In this document: positions 1-11,491 of the stretch, piece by piece
Numbering within the stretch: position 1 is the first letter of the stretch
How the letters are laid out: each line of letters begins with the position of its first letter
Source: Kalaharituber pfeilii
Taxonomy: Eukaryota > Ascomycota > Pezizomycetes > Pezizales > Pezizaceae
Direction of reading: 5' to 3'
DNA length: 64,000 nt
NCBI GenBank assembly: GCA_015179045.1
Contig: WHUZ01000018.1
Coordinates: forward strand, 310,001 to 374,000
Position numbers and translations under genes: made by a program
Notes under the pieces: generated by a model
What the model was told of the DNA's origin: nothing
Seen by the model: only the letters and a program-made list of their open reading frames with translations
Database searches by the model: none

Positions 1-149
1 GTAAATCTGGTTGCACTACCCGCACAAATCCCAAGGAAGCGACAACGCGCAAAAACCTGTTTGTCCCAACAGCAACGTGAAAATTTTTTCAGCAAACCAA
101 CCGCACGCACACAAATTCAGATCACGTAATCACCGCCCCTCTCGACTGT

Positions 150-300
150 ACTTACCAACCCCTCCCACTCATCGCCAGCCCTCTCTTCCTTCCCTCCTCT
201 TCCTCTCCTCAACCGCGCAACCCACCACCACAAGGCCTTCAGGCCTTCTTTTTCTGAAGGATCTCAGCACCTCAAACTGAGATCTCCTTTCTGCATTTCT
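150..300 (+). promoter_or_regulatory. CT-rich tract, possible promoter of the hairpin transcript
   Basis: A pyrimidine-rich stretch (repeated CTCTC, CCTCC and TTCC words) runs from about 170 to 215 and again near 280-305. CT-rich tracts just upstream of transcription starts are common in filamentous ascomycetes. It lies before the hairpin array and has the right orientation for a + strand transcript. There is no TATA box to anchor a start, so this is inference. Confidence 0.25.
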
Positions 301-360
301 TTCCCATCAACTTCGTCTACTCTATTACAAGAGGGTCCATAGAAAGATTGTGATCCAGTA

Positions 361-397
361 CGGTCGGCACCGGCTGGGGGTCCCAGGGTGCCGACCG
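361..397 (+). repeat. Strong 11-bp hairpin at the head of the array
   Basis: Arms 361-371 and 387-397 are perfectly complementary over 11 bp (GGTCGGCACC facing GGTGCCGACC). The 15-base loop contains GTCCCA and can fold further, CTGGG (374-378) against CCCAG (382-386). It is the longest stem in this part of the window. Sharing GTCCCA with the array downstream suggests it may be its first or capping member, but it could be an independent structure or a terminator-like element. Confidence 0.55.
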
Positions 398-3300
398 GAC
401 TGTTCTTGTGTATGTATGATGTCACAATCAATTCAGACAGGTGGGTTTAGGCTCTTTCTTTGCCAGCAGTACATAGCGGGGCCTTCAAAGATTTGAGGTC
501 AAAGGCTGACTGTGCAAAGTCCTGTATAGCTGCGCAAGCGGTCAGTTCTATGCTCCAAGATCTCAGTTGTTGCAAAAGCAATCGAATACTACGTTTACTA
601 CGCCGTCATCCCATCATACGAACAAGTCAATGTACTCAAAATCTTACAGCCAAACAAAGCAATGGGTTCCTTAGAAGGCCGAAAGCGAGTTCATAAGGTC
701 TGTCCCACCTTATCAATGAGCCGGACGCCGTGAATAGGGCTTTCTTGCTATTTTGTAAGTTTATGTACTGCCTGATATAGCAAGTGGAAGGGCTTATTAA
801 TGACAGATGATTCTTCTCGACCAGATTCACTGACTTCATGGTAGGATTTACGTACAAAGGTCAAAAAACGAAGATGAAGTCCATTTCCAGAACCGAAGGC
901 TGATTTATGAGGGACTGTTCCACCCTTATGGAGAAAGCTGGAAGTGACGGAGTGGATGTCGTCTTCCGTTACCAATTCCTCTGAAGATTGCTGCGATCAG
1001 CACACAAACAGATCTCGAAGACCCCAAGTTTAAACCCGATGAGCCAATTCACAAGGACTGTCCCACCTTGCGATGAAAGCTAGTCAGCGCGTACAAGGTC
1101 ACATTGTTATTCCAGGCCACTATGTTATCATAACAATATCATGAGCAGAGAAAGGAAAGAAAATATCAAGTCCATTTCAGAACCGAAAGCTGATTCAGAA
1201 GGGTCTGTCCCACCCGTATGAAGAAAGCTGGAGGGGACGGCGTGGACGGTACTTACGTTACGCAATTTGTCTAAAGAATGTTACGATCAGCACAGGCATG
1301 AATTCGAATGCCTATAGTTGAACACAACAACACCATGAGCCAATTTACAAGGCCTGTCCCACCTTGTGGAGAAAGCTGGGTGTGTTATGTTGGTTATCCT
1401 GGCCACTATGCTGTCATAACACAATAACATGAGCAGGAAATAAGTATCATATCAAATCCATTCCAGAACCGAAAGCTGATTCAATAGGGTCTGTCCCACC
1501 CTTGCGAAGAAAGCTGGAGGGAACAGGTGGACTGTATGTTACGTTACCCAATACATCTGAAGACTGCTCCGATCTGCACAAAGAAATCGAAGGCCTAAAG
1601 TTCAAACGCAATCAGCCAATTTACAAGGACTGTCCAACCTTGTGAAAGAAAGTTGAGGGTGTTCAGAGTTTGCGTCGTTATTCTATGCCACTTTGTGATT
1701 ACAGCAATATCATGAACAGAGAAAGGAAAAACAAGTCCCTTCCTCATTCGAAGGCCAATTCGCAAGGGCTGTCCCACCTTGTGGAGAAAGCCGGAGGTGA
1801 GTGAGTGGGCTGCGCCATGCGTTTATTGTTCTGGTAAGTACTCTACATGCAGATTCTCTCTTGTCACTAGGGAAATAGAAACTGATTGTATTGGAACAGT
1901 GTAACCAACAGCTGAAGAGTAATGCTCTCCGAATCCAAACGTGTATTCTGAGCGAAAGGCTCTTGAGACTAGGTCATCATAATTCATTCTATCTCCACTT
2001 CTATTTTATTCCCTATAACGAATCGACTTGACCAGTACACATCCAGGACGGTCATAACTTCATTTGATCGCCAAAAAAAGGCCCCTTCCTGAGACAAAGG
2101 CAAGCTCACAGGTCTGTCCCACCTCGTGGGTGAGCTGGAGTTGATGGTTTTGTTGGTTTTTTACCTGGATGAGGCTTTCAATGAGGAACATGTCTCACCT
2201 TTCTGGTCGGAAAAAGTTATTCAGGGATATATCAATTCATTCCTTCTGCGGCAAGGATCGCAGCGCAAAGACTACGATTTGAGTCGTTAACGTTAACCCA
2301 CTATGTTCTACTCCACATTTTCTTCCTGAGCCAAAGGCCGTTGATGAGCATTGTCACCCCCTCAGCAATAACCTGGAGGTGATGACAGATGAACTACTTT
2401 ATGCTGCGGCAAAGTCTACACGAGATGTAGCTCGCATTCAATTACTACGATTCGAGTCTTTTCAACAACAATGTTCTATTGCACATTCCTCCTGAGCTGA
2501 AGGCCGTTCGCAAGCATTGCCCCACCCTGGAAGTGATGACAGATGATATCCGCTTTCCTCCGCTTTACAATTCCATGAAGGAGCGGCAAATATTTAGAAG
2601 CGGTGGTTTCTTCGACCGACGACTACGGCTTTATCATTCCCTTTTCTGAAATGAACCATACTCAATGGACTGTCCCACCAGAGAGCTTGGGGATTAGAAG
2701 GATTGGAGAGTGATTAATATCTCGACAGTCGCGAAAGGACGCATTCGTTCCGCTATAGATTTACACGACTACGAACTTTTTTTCCTTTTCCAGAGGAACC
2801 TTGTTCTTGATGGACTGTCCCACCAGAAAGTTCCAGGTCTCCAATGGATTGGAAGGAGTTCTCACTTTGAAAGGTAGTGAAGGACACATTCGGTTGCCTT
2901 TTCCCTTCAACTTCACATCTAAAAAAGAAACGAAAAAAAAAACAAAAAACCGCGTTCGCATACAGTGTTTTTCAACTTCTGGAGGAGCGAAATGACGCTA
3001 GCTGTACTAGTTATTACATTGAAAAGACGTTGGGTTCTGTTCATTTCCTGAAAAGTTTTGTTCTCGATGGACTGTCCCACCGGAGAGATCAAAGCTTGAC
3101 GGATTGAACGGTGTCCCATCTGCAAAGTTCAGAAATTCGATGGAACGAATCAGATGAGGTTGACTTCGCAACAATATGAAAAACTTACTATTCAGCTTGC
3201 TTCTCGGTTTTCCAAAGTCTTTGTTTTGTGAGACTGTCCCAACTCACAGATATTTCAAGACATTGTTACCGAATGGTCTCTAAAAATTATGTTCAACCTC

Positions 3301-3839
3301 TCTACTTCTTAATTACGCAATCCTCATTGATAATCTCCCTCATTTCAATGATGACACCCGAGATCGATGTCGTTGTCCCAGCTTTCTCAATTAAGTCTGT
3401 CCCACTTACTTGGGGAAGGAGCGAGTCTTTCTTGGTCTGAGAATCTTTGCTTCTTGCAGCTAAGTTGAGGCTATCATCGAGTGTTCCGTCCCAACACTTG
3501 GTGGAAGGCTTCAAGGGGTGAAAGCAGTTGGTGTTTCTTTGCCGATGTTGTTATTTATTGCTATTCTTTATGAGTTGAGTGTACGAGGGAACGGTAGCTT
3601 GTGAGTAGATCGTCCCAACTACTCACTCGTTGCCTGTACCAAGTCTCTGGCTCAAAAAAATCTCTTTTTGCAAAGGAACTACACATTTGTTCTTTTCATT
3701 GGCTTCGGTAAGAACCTACTTCACATATAATACATATCTAGAGACAGGCAGCTCACATGACAATATAGTATATTCATCACAAGGAACAAGGAATTAACAA
3801 ATTCTAAGCCTCTGATAGTCCCAACCAGCGGCTTGGTTA

Positions 3840-4500
3840 TAAGTCTCCTCCACTTGTCATTGCTCCCTGGGGTGAGAGAGCTGGGGGGCGATACCTCCAC
3901 CGCTCCCCACGAAAGTGCGAGTGTGAGAAGCCTAGGGGTTTTGCTTTCGGTTTTTCTAGATCGGCTGCCATCAAGAGAATATTTGTAAGATATGGAGAGC
4001 CAGCGCCGATTCTTTACAAACACTTCATTCAGGATGAGGCGGGGAGGAATTCCGACATTCCTCTCCAACAAGCCTCATCCTCCAATGAGTGAACGACAAC
4101 AACAAAAAGGAGTAGGGGGGGAGGAAAAGAGAAGGGGGGAGGAAATGAGAAGGGGGGGGGGGTTGAAACGTGGGTTGGAAACGAGGGGCGTGGGGACAGG
4201 AGGGGAAAAGACCTCCGCCCACAAGGACGGGCACAAAGTCGGGTTTTGCTTTTCTTTTGTTTTCTTTTCTTATTTCTTTCCTTCCACTTTCTATCTTACA
4301 TTTTTCTTCTTTCTGCTTCCATTGTATTCTTCCTTTAACCCCTCGTGGGGGGGTCGGACAAGCTCCGAGCTCCCTTTTTTCGAACACAGCTTTACTAACA
4401 CCTCGGAACCCGGAGCTTGCTTTCCCTTATACCAAACTTGCAGGCTCCGGATTCATGCATCCTGAAAGTGGGGGGTTGGGGGGGGGGTATGTTTAAATGC
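3840..4500. other. Purine-rich then pyrimidine-rich spacer, no gene
   Basis: Positions 4090-4215 are rich in GGGGA and AAAGGAG purine runs, and 4240-4335 is a T/C-rich tract like a fungal promoter. Open frames across this part are low-complexity (poly-Pro/Ser on the - strand, poly-Gly/Arg on the + strand) and look like chance products of base composition. Confidence 0.5.
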
Positions 4501-4666
4501 CTGGGCCTATTCAGCCCAGGGTGGGGGAGTCGGGGGGAAGCTCCGGGCTTATGAAGCCTGGAGGGGGTGGAGGGGGGAGGGGGAGGGGAGGGGGAGGGGG
4601 AGGGGGGGTGGCTCCGGGCTCCAGGGAGTCCGGAGTGGGGGGTGGCGCCAGACTCCAGGGAGTCTG
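4500..4666. repeat. Four GC-rich palindromes separated by G-tracts
   Basis: Hairpins are 4500-4506/4514-4520 (CCTGGGC/GCCCAGG), 4541-4550/4554-4563 (10 bp with one G-T), 4612-4621/4626-4635 (10 bp, one G-T) and 4649-4655/4660-4666 (CAGACTC/GAGTCTG). The last two share the loop CAGG. Three stems carry related CTCC or ACTCC arms, so they are probably copies of one unit with stem-preserving changes. G-runs lie between and around them. Confidence 0.65.
4561..4611 (+). repeat. G-tract run with G-quadruplex potential
   Basis: About 50 bases of GGGG to GGGGGGG runs separated by single A or T bases, more than enough for several intramolecular G-quadruplexes. It sits between two of the palindromes. 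It could be a simple minisatellite expanded by slippage. Confidence 0.6.
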
Positions 4667-4689
4667 AATAGTCATGTCCCCGGGAAAGT

Positions 4690-5230
4690 CTTGGAGGGTA
4701 GTGTAGGAAGGTGAGAGGAGTGGGTTCGAGTATTCTTTTATAAAGGTGAGATTTCCCAATATATCCCGGTCTGACTATCAAGTACTAATTCTTTTACCTC
4801 TCTTCTCGAAAGAGGAGAGAGGGATAGGGGGAGGGATATGAGGAAAATGAGATAAGTTGTCCCCTCCGACGTCTAGTGTGCTGACGATATTTGATTTAGT
4901 ACATTCGGGTTTCTTTTTCCTTTGTTATTTTATATTCCATTTTCCTTTTTATTTTTCGCCCTTTTGCGCATATCGGACTGATTGTGTGGTACTCTTTTTC
5001 CTTTAACTATAGTCTTTTTCCCGAATCCTCGGGTTTTGGCTGGTAGTAAGGTTTTAATGAGGCCAGGGGCTGTATTTGGTATTACGGGTGAAGCATGTAA
5101 TAGTTAATTGTAAATAATGAAATTTTGTTGCTGTGAGTCAATATATGACATTCTTTGGTGACATCAGTGCTCAGTCTATGGTGCTTGAGTCTTCATGTGT
5201 GACAGATATGTTATGATACTTTACAGTACT
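4690..5230. other. AT-rich intergenic sequence
   Basis: No coding frame, RNA gene or identifiable repeat seen. T-rich tracts near 4900-4960 resemble fungal promoter DNA but no gene follows. Confidence 0.4.
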
Positions 5231-7800
5231 TGGCTCCGCGAGCAAGTTATATCTAGTATTTATTTCTACCCTACCCCGCCTATGGTAGTCTTGCGAACGC
5301 GGTTATTGTGCTGAAAATACTTTATCAGAATTGCTGATAATTTTAGAGCATTTATAACTGAATTAAATTGTCTTTGTATAAAACACAAAGCTTAATTTCC
5401 CTTTCATGTGACGTACCCGCCTGCCAGCTTGAAAATGGCATATACCGGTTTACACGGTAGGAGGTTTGATGGATTGTTCTGCGCGGGCTGGAGGAGGGGG
5501 CTAGTCAATCGCAAGCATGTTGGGGCGGGTGAGTAGGCCCGGAGACAGGTACAGAGATTCATTTCTTTGTTCAGTTTGTGGAAAATCCTTTACCCTGAAT
5601 TCACTCCACGACTGTGGCTACCGGAAGGTATTTGAACATCCTTTGCGTTTTTGTGATTTAACTCTACCTCACCGATGGTAATCTTGCAAACCGTGTTCTG
5701 TGACTATGCTGCGCTGAATCAAAATACAAATTTTCGCATGAGATTTGCGGAAGTTTCTTCGATTGATGAGTGGAATAGACTCTGAGCATATGAAAAAAAA
5801 AAAATGTGTGTAGGTTTTATGTGAGAGTAAAGGTCGACCTGGCTTCTGAGTGGGATATCAACTTTTTATTTGGTGGAGGTTACTGAAGTGGTTTTATGCG
5901 GGGGAAGGTAGGGGGGAAGTGGGGCGGCATGTATATTGAGTAAGGGACAAAGGAAGTTTGGAGAAAAAAGTAAGTGGTTACCCTCAATCCACTTCACGGC
6001 AATTAGATATTAGCAAGGTATTTGGCCATAATTTTTTTTATCCTGCCCCACGGGTACCTATACAGATCTTGCACGCAAACGGAACATTGCGTTGAATGGG
6101 GATGGGAAACGTTTGTACGAGAAGCTCCGGTAATATTTAGAAATATAGATGAGTAGAATATGTTGCGGTTATAAGAAAAAAAACATTTCCAGCTTTTATA
6201 TGATATACTGATCTACCTGTCGGTTGTATACCTATCGATTTGCACTTGATGGAGGTTTGCTGAATTGATTTACACGGGGGCGGGGAAGGAGGGGATGAAT
6301 GTTGCGACGGGTGAGGAGGATCGAAGGGAAGAAGGTTATAGAAATTTGTTTTTCAATGACTAATATATATTTCTTCTGAGGTCTTGTGTGCGTTTTTTGC
6401 AAAATCCATTACCCATTACCCTGAAATCAGTCCACAGCGACTACTGGGAGGCATTCACATAAGTAGTCCGGCAAATGCGTCGATGTGGTATGCGGAATTG
6501 AGATGAGGGCTTTTGTAACTGATTTGGCGGTAATTTTGGAGTAATAATGGGTAGAATATATATATATATTAAAATGACATGTTTGTATATTTTATGCGAT
6601 GCGCCGACTGGCTTGTCAGTGCTAGATACTGTTTCATTCCGTGGGAGATTTGATCCTTGATAGGTTGATTCACGATGGGAAAGACGGGAAGGGTGGAGGT
6701 GGGAATGAGGGATAGGAATTGCAGTTTTTTTGGGGGGAAACCCATTACCCTGAAGTCGCCCAAGGTAACTACCAGCTAGGAAGATATTTGGTCATATATT
6801 TTTTTATTTATTTATTTTTCGTTATACTTTTTACCCTACCTCACCACCGAAGCAGCCTTGCAATTGCGTCGCTGTGCTGTGTAGTGCTGAGTCAAGATCG
6901 ATCAAAAGGCTTTGTATAAAAGTTGACGATGATTTTGAGATATAGATGATTTAGCTAGCACATTTGCATGCTTGATATGATGTGCTAACCGACGTGGTAC
7001 TGGTATTGGCAGTGATATTTTCGTAGAGAAAATTTTAATTGATTTGATCGATTGATTTACGCGAATAGGGGGGTCTATTGGTATACGCGGATGGGGGAAG
7101 GGGATGAACATTGAAGAAGCTGAGCAGACGTGGGAAAGATGGGATAGAAATCTATTTTTGTGAGGTTGGATATGGGTATACACCGTGTGTTGACTATTTA
7201 AACCTCGCCATAGCGAATAGGGCGGCACGCGAGTAATGATATATTTAAAAAAAAAAAAAAAAAAAACCTTTAGGGAGTGTACGGATGGGACGGTTTAAGT
7301 CGTTACCCTGAATCTAGATCACGGCGACTACAAGATATTTGGTCACATCTGCTTTTATAAACCCTGCAATATAGTGCAAACGTGTACTGTGCTACATTGG
7401 ATTGAGATGAAAAAGAGTTAGTTATTTTTTTCGAGGTTGGAACGAGGGATAAGGTGTTTCGATCCCAGGCATGGTCAGGAATATTTAAGCAGTTTCCCTG
7501 AATAGGTTCATGGAGACTATCGAAGGTCCCTTTTTGTCGTTTTTTTACTTTTTAACCCTACCTGCCACCTAAGTAGCGTTGCAAACGGCTGCGATGAATC
7601 AACTTGAGACACATTAGTAGAATATTTGCCGAATTGATGGTTTGAATGAAAGTCTTATCCTATGAAAAAAGTTTGATATCTAATTTTATGTGAGTAAAGC
7701 AATTTGTTTTCCAGGGCCGGATATTGGTTTTGGGAAAATTCAAGTGTTTACCCTGAATTTCCCCATGGCGACTACAATAAAGATCTTTGATCACTTTTTT
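5230..7800. repeat. Degenerate tandem repeat, unit about 200-550 bp
   Basis: A TTACCCTGAAT block followed by a CGACTAC-type word recurs at about 5591, 5979, 6418, 6746, 7302, 7492 and 7749. A second block (ACCCTACCTCACC, then CTTGCAAACG) recurs near 5267, 5664, 6047, 6830 and 7555 in the same relative order. Between them, TTTTATGTGATGT and GGAGGTTTGATGGATTG words repeat. Copies are strongly diverged and variably shortened; one is interrupted by a family-1 tail. Partial units appear again near 8800-9020. No ORF is conserved across units, so this is non-coding satellite-like DNA or a decayed element cluster. Confidence 0.6.
7203..7266 (+). mobile_element. Family-1 non-LTR 3' end (hairpin plus oligo-A)
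   Basis: Contains the signature hairpin arms CTCGC and GCGAG around GGGCGGCAC, then TAATGATAT and oligo(A). It splits the degenerate tandem repeat. No clear target-site duplication was found, so its 5' limit is unknown. Confidence 0.7.
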
Positions 7801-9300
7801 GCAGATGAACAGTAGGGGGGCAATGTGGCGGGTAAGACATGGTAGAGGATGTGAAGGAAGGAGCGCTGAGGCAGGAGATGAAGGTGAAGTAACGGCTCCT
7901 GCGGAAAGGAAGAGGAGAAGGATGTGTAAAGAGCGGAGTTAGGGATAGGGGGTTGGGTTCGCTAGATGGGGCGCGGAGACGTTGGAGAGGGGCTCAGAGC
8001 CTTGGTCTGGCAGATTGGACGAGAATGCAAATAGCAATAATGTACTTATGGCCTTGGGAAACGGAGCTATATATAATGGTAATGAGTAAAATGTCTCTGT
8101 CCAGCGACATGTTTGGACTGGATATAATTAGGGATAGAGGAAGCTAGCTATATATCTAAAACGATCGCCAATTTACTAGAACGTACAACCCGTGTCCTCA
8201 CTCATGTCCACTTGGGTAATCCACCACACGGCCAGACCACCTACTCCAATACTTGGGTATCTACTTCAGTATCCTTCTTAACTATCGCGTGACTGCACAA
8301 CAATAACATCCTCAGGATGATTGTCTGCACTGCCATCGCTCTCCTGAATGTTATGACATCCCAGTGCTTTGCTCCGCCAGTGCAGAATGATAACATCCTG
8401 GGTGTTATTGTAGGCAATATCATCACGCTCTTGGATAGCTTGGCGTTTAGCTAACTCTGCTCCACCCAGCATTCAGGCTACAGCCCTATCTTTACGTAAT
8501 ACACTACATACTCAACGACATCCTTTGCTGCCCCGGCTCTACCAGCACGAAACCTTACAAGTGCACTTATATTCGTTTCCAAAGGGCAAAAAGGAAAAAA
8601 TAATCTACAGCACCAAGGATTCCCACGTGGTCACCCACCGTAGTACTAACTTGGCGATCTGAAGCTTAGATATGGCAGAGCGGACGGGATGCCTCGTTTT
8701 CTTCAGTCTATGGCCGTAGATGCCTACCTTTACTGTTGCTGCATTATATGAAGATGGGAATTTTGAACATTTGACGAGTTTTTTATATGTCGTATAAATA
8801 CAGAAAATGTGTATATCTTTTATGTGATGTAGCGACCGGCTTATCAGTAGTGTATCACAAGTCAATCGGTGGAGGGAGGCTTGATCGATTGTGTTGTCTC
8901 CTGTCAAAGATGTTCGAATTTTATATGATATACCAGCCTGGTCGGCTCGCTGAACGTTACTGCATATCCTGTTTCGCTCAATGCCGCTTTGATCAAGCGA
9001 CTTACGCAGGGAGGCTTAACGGAGGGGTTACCCCATAAAATGAGTATTGGGGCAGTTTTTACAAGAGCCTAAACTCAGAGATAATAAGGTACAGAAACTG
9101 ATTTTGTGGAGGATGGATATAGGCGTAGGGTTGCAGGGTGCGCAGTTACCTTGTACGATTGTGTGACACTCGTTGCCTGCATCCACTCACTTTGGGGCGA
9201 CTGTATACTTCAATAAGAAGTTTCAATCCAATGATCGTGATTGGTTGAGTTTTGTGGGGACGGTAGTGCCGTCAATTAGTATTCTTTAGAATTATCTATA
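7800..9300. other. Intergenic sequence with partial tandem-repeat units
   Basis: Open frames are short and without recognisable motifs. Around 8800-9020 words from the upstream tandem repeat (TTTTATGTGATGTAGCGACCG, AGGCTTGATCGATTG) reappear. AACATCCT words recur at 8300-8410 around small dyads. Nothing else supportable. Confidence 0.4.
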
Positions 9301-10470
9301 TTTTTCCCTGATCAGTCTTCGTCGCTAGTACAATGGAAAACTCCCTGATGCATCGATCTCTGGGGCGCTACCCTCCTTCCCCCGACACAATTTTTTCGTT
9401 TATTACTCTTATGCCTCTTTGGGCTATGGCTAGGCGTGGCTGGTAGGGATGAAGAAATATAGCTACCAGCTACAGACCTGCAAGTATCCCCCACCAACTT
9501 ACCTCCGCTTTGCTCCACCGCCCTCTCCTTGCGTATGTCCCTGCATCTCCCAGCCCCTTCTGCGCACGCAACCCCTCTGTCACAGCTTCTACGAACTCCT
9601 GGATTTTGGATTCAGTGGCAACCCCCTCTTAAGCTCTTCTCACAACGGGGGCTTCGGGATACATCGCAGGTCCTTCAATCCAATGTGCTGCTGTCTCTTC
9701 CGCTTCTGCGTATACAGTAGCCTACAATCGCTCTCCTTTCTTTTTCTAATATTCTTTCAATCAGCAGGTATGTTAGGTCACCCTCCATCTCTTCCCACTG
9801 CACTGCTCTATAAACAGTGCTGAATATACTGTCTTCTCTCCCTCCTGTTCTTTCCATTTTTTCCTCAGTCTATGTCCCGAGCTCTTATGTGGCAGGCACT
9901 GTTCGGTCTGTCTTCTAGCTCCCTTCTACCACGCTATCTCCTTTGACCCAAGCGACCTTCAGCAAATTGTGCCAACACGTCCACGAAATGACCCCCTTAC
10001 CCTGAAATCGCCTACATGAGACCTCGCGACTTCCACGAAGGTTAAAAACCAACTTCCCGGTTTGCGTAACTTATACAAAGTTAGAGAGTAAGTTATGTAT
10101 GTATGTATGTAAGTTTGCATGTATATATTTATGTACATAATGTGTGTGACATCCTTCCCAAAGGTGGTTGAGGTTAACTTATAAGTTATGGAGAAGGGGG
10201 TTATTGGCGGGTCTGAAAGCCTCGACATGGGAGGAGCTCAGAAGATGGCCGGCACAGTAAGACGGGGAACAGGTAGCCTCATGCAGTTCGTGGAAAAGTG
10301 ACAGGCACCGCACTGAGGGGCGGGGAGGCATAGTTCGCACAGCGGAGAAGGGGACGCGAAGAAAAGGATGAAGGCGCAGGCTGATGGGAGAGAGTAGTGT
10401 AGGGAATATGCAAGTAGTTCCCAATCCTTCATAATCTGCAGGGGACTACCAAGAGGATATCAAAACTCAT
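9300..10470. other. Intergenic sequence, no supported gene
   Basis: A 124-codon frame at 9449-9823 (+) is Cys/Pro/Ser/Leu-rich with no domain, and its composition follows the CT-rich DNA. A short TATG microsatellite lies at about 10095-10115. Neither looks functional. Confidence 0.35.
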
Positions 10471-10523
10471 GATCGTCATAGCCCACAGGGCGGCACACGA
10501 GTAATGATATAAAAAAAGAAAAA
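10471..10523 (+). mobile_element. Family-1 3' tail remnant
   Basis: Shows TAGCCCACAGGGCGGCAC, the 3' arm ACGAG and TAATGATAT followed by A-rich sequence. The 5' arm reads ATCGT, so four of five stem positions still pair. No clear flanking duplication. Confidence 0.65.
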
Positions 10524-10606
10524 TATCCTGTGAGATGTATTTTAACTACCCAGCTACATATGAGTAAAGAGTATGTAGGTAATATCCTTCCCAGAGTGGG
10601 AAGGGG

Positions 10607-10655
10607 ATATAAATTCCTGCCATAGGCTTGTGGCCTGTATGCGGGGTTACTTGGC

Positions 10656-10693
<38 letters not shown>

Positions 10694-10701
10694 GAAAAAA
10701 A
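10607..10701 (+). mobile_element. Family-2 minimal retro-insertion
   Basis: Direct repeats TGGGAAGGGG at 10597-10606 and 10702-10711 bracket a 95-bp insert. It consists of CCTGC, a GC-rich spacer, GCGGGG, a TTAC word and a run of about 30 A, the family-2 3' end. It is one of the longest A-runs in the window, so perhaps a young insertion. Confidence 0.75.
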
Positions 10702-11490
10702 TGGGAAGGGGGGTTCATTTCAATAGACTGCGATAGACTGGGTGATGGGAAATGGAACATCCCTGTTTCCGATCCTGACGGTAGAATTTTTATGGGAAGG
10801 CCGCGGAGTTGGTTATTCTTCTTTTCATATATTAGGCGAAGCATAGGTTTCTCCGCCCAATCTTCATCATGATCGCCATTATAGAAAATCCCCATGGGTT
10901 TCATATCCGGTGTCCGTTTCTCACATTTGTCGAGGAGAATTGAAAGGGCATGGGGATGAAGGGTGTTGGAAAACTTTGAAATGTATTTTGTGCGGTGGGT
11001 AAGCTGGGCAAATGGGGGTGTATATTATGACTTGATTGTTCTTTTTTTGTTCTTTCTGCTCCCTGAGGCGTCCCATAGGAAGGTAGCTCTACGGAGTTCA
11101 ATAAAGAGCTTCTGGACGTTTGGTGGTGCAGGGTGGATAACGATTCAAAGATTACACAAAATTTAACAGAGTTCGTGAGGACATATAGGGACAGTGAGAT
11201 TTAAATGGCCATGCAAACCACATCAAATTTGTTTCAATATCCACACATCTTTTTTTCTTTTTTTGTGTCAACTTGTCATACTGTCTTAACTATGCACGAT
11301 TCAAAGTTCAAGCTCGTCCTCATCTACCTACCTACTGTACATAAACGTTGCAGTATGTCAATTCCGTGCTAAATCGTTATGTGGAATTTACCTCTTGTTG
11401 GTATACCCTGGCTTCACATGTGCTGAACTATCATCTCTGGATGAAAATGTTTATATAGGAATTTTCGACATGCCAAGGAACAGATAACAA
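10702..11490. other. Intergenic spacer before tRNA-Arg
   Basis: Only short unconserved frames. Just upstream of the tRNA gene is AT-rich DNA. No other feature seen. Confidence 0.35.
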
Positions 11491-11491
11491 G

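Larger units (their letters stand above)
57..3834 (+). repeat. Array of about 19 hairpins with a constant CTGTCCCA-type loop and covarying stems
   Basis: The loop is usually nine bases, N-CTGTCCCA; the arms around it differ between copies but are complementary to each other. Stems read by eye (5' arm / 3' arm): 57-60/69-72, 693-698/708-713, 907-913/923-929, 1052-1056/1066-1070, 1201-1203/1213-1215, 1347-1352/1362-1367, 1486-1489/1499-1502, 1620-1628/1638-1646, 1759-1767/1777-1785, 2103-2112/2122-2136, 2666-2668/2678-2680, 2811-2813/2823-2825, 3062-3070/3080-3088, 3227-3232/3243-3248, 3392-3395/3405-3408, 3478-3484/3494-3500, 3601-3608/3619-3626, 3806-3814/3826-3834. Arms include AAGG/CCTT, TGTGAG/CTCACA, GAGTGT/ACACTT and GTGAGTAG/CTACTCAC. 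The hairpins at 2661-3088 add a 2x2 internal loop of A and G, then an outer 3-4 bp stem. Several pairs are G-T in the + sense, which fits a + strand RNA. Copies at 2181, 2350 and 2513 are degenerate. No ORF explains the region. Confidence 0.75.

Noticed and set aside
57..3834. CRISPR-like array
   Set aside because: Spacing is about 150 bp with diverged sequence and no identical repeats; organism is eukaryotic.
4025..4781. Several 108-157 codon frames on both strands
   Set aside because: Pro/Ser/Gly/Arg low complexity produced by GC-rich and G-tract DNA; no agreement with gene-like composition.
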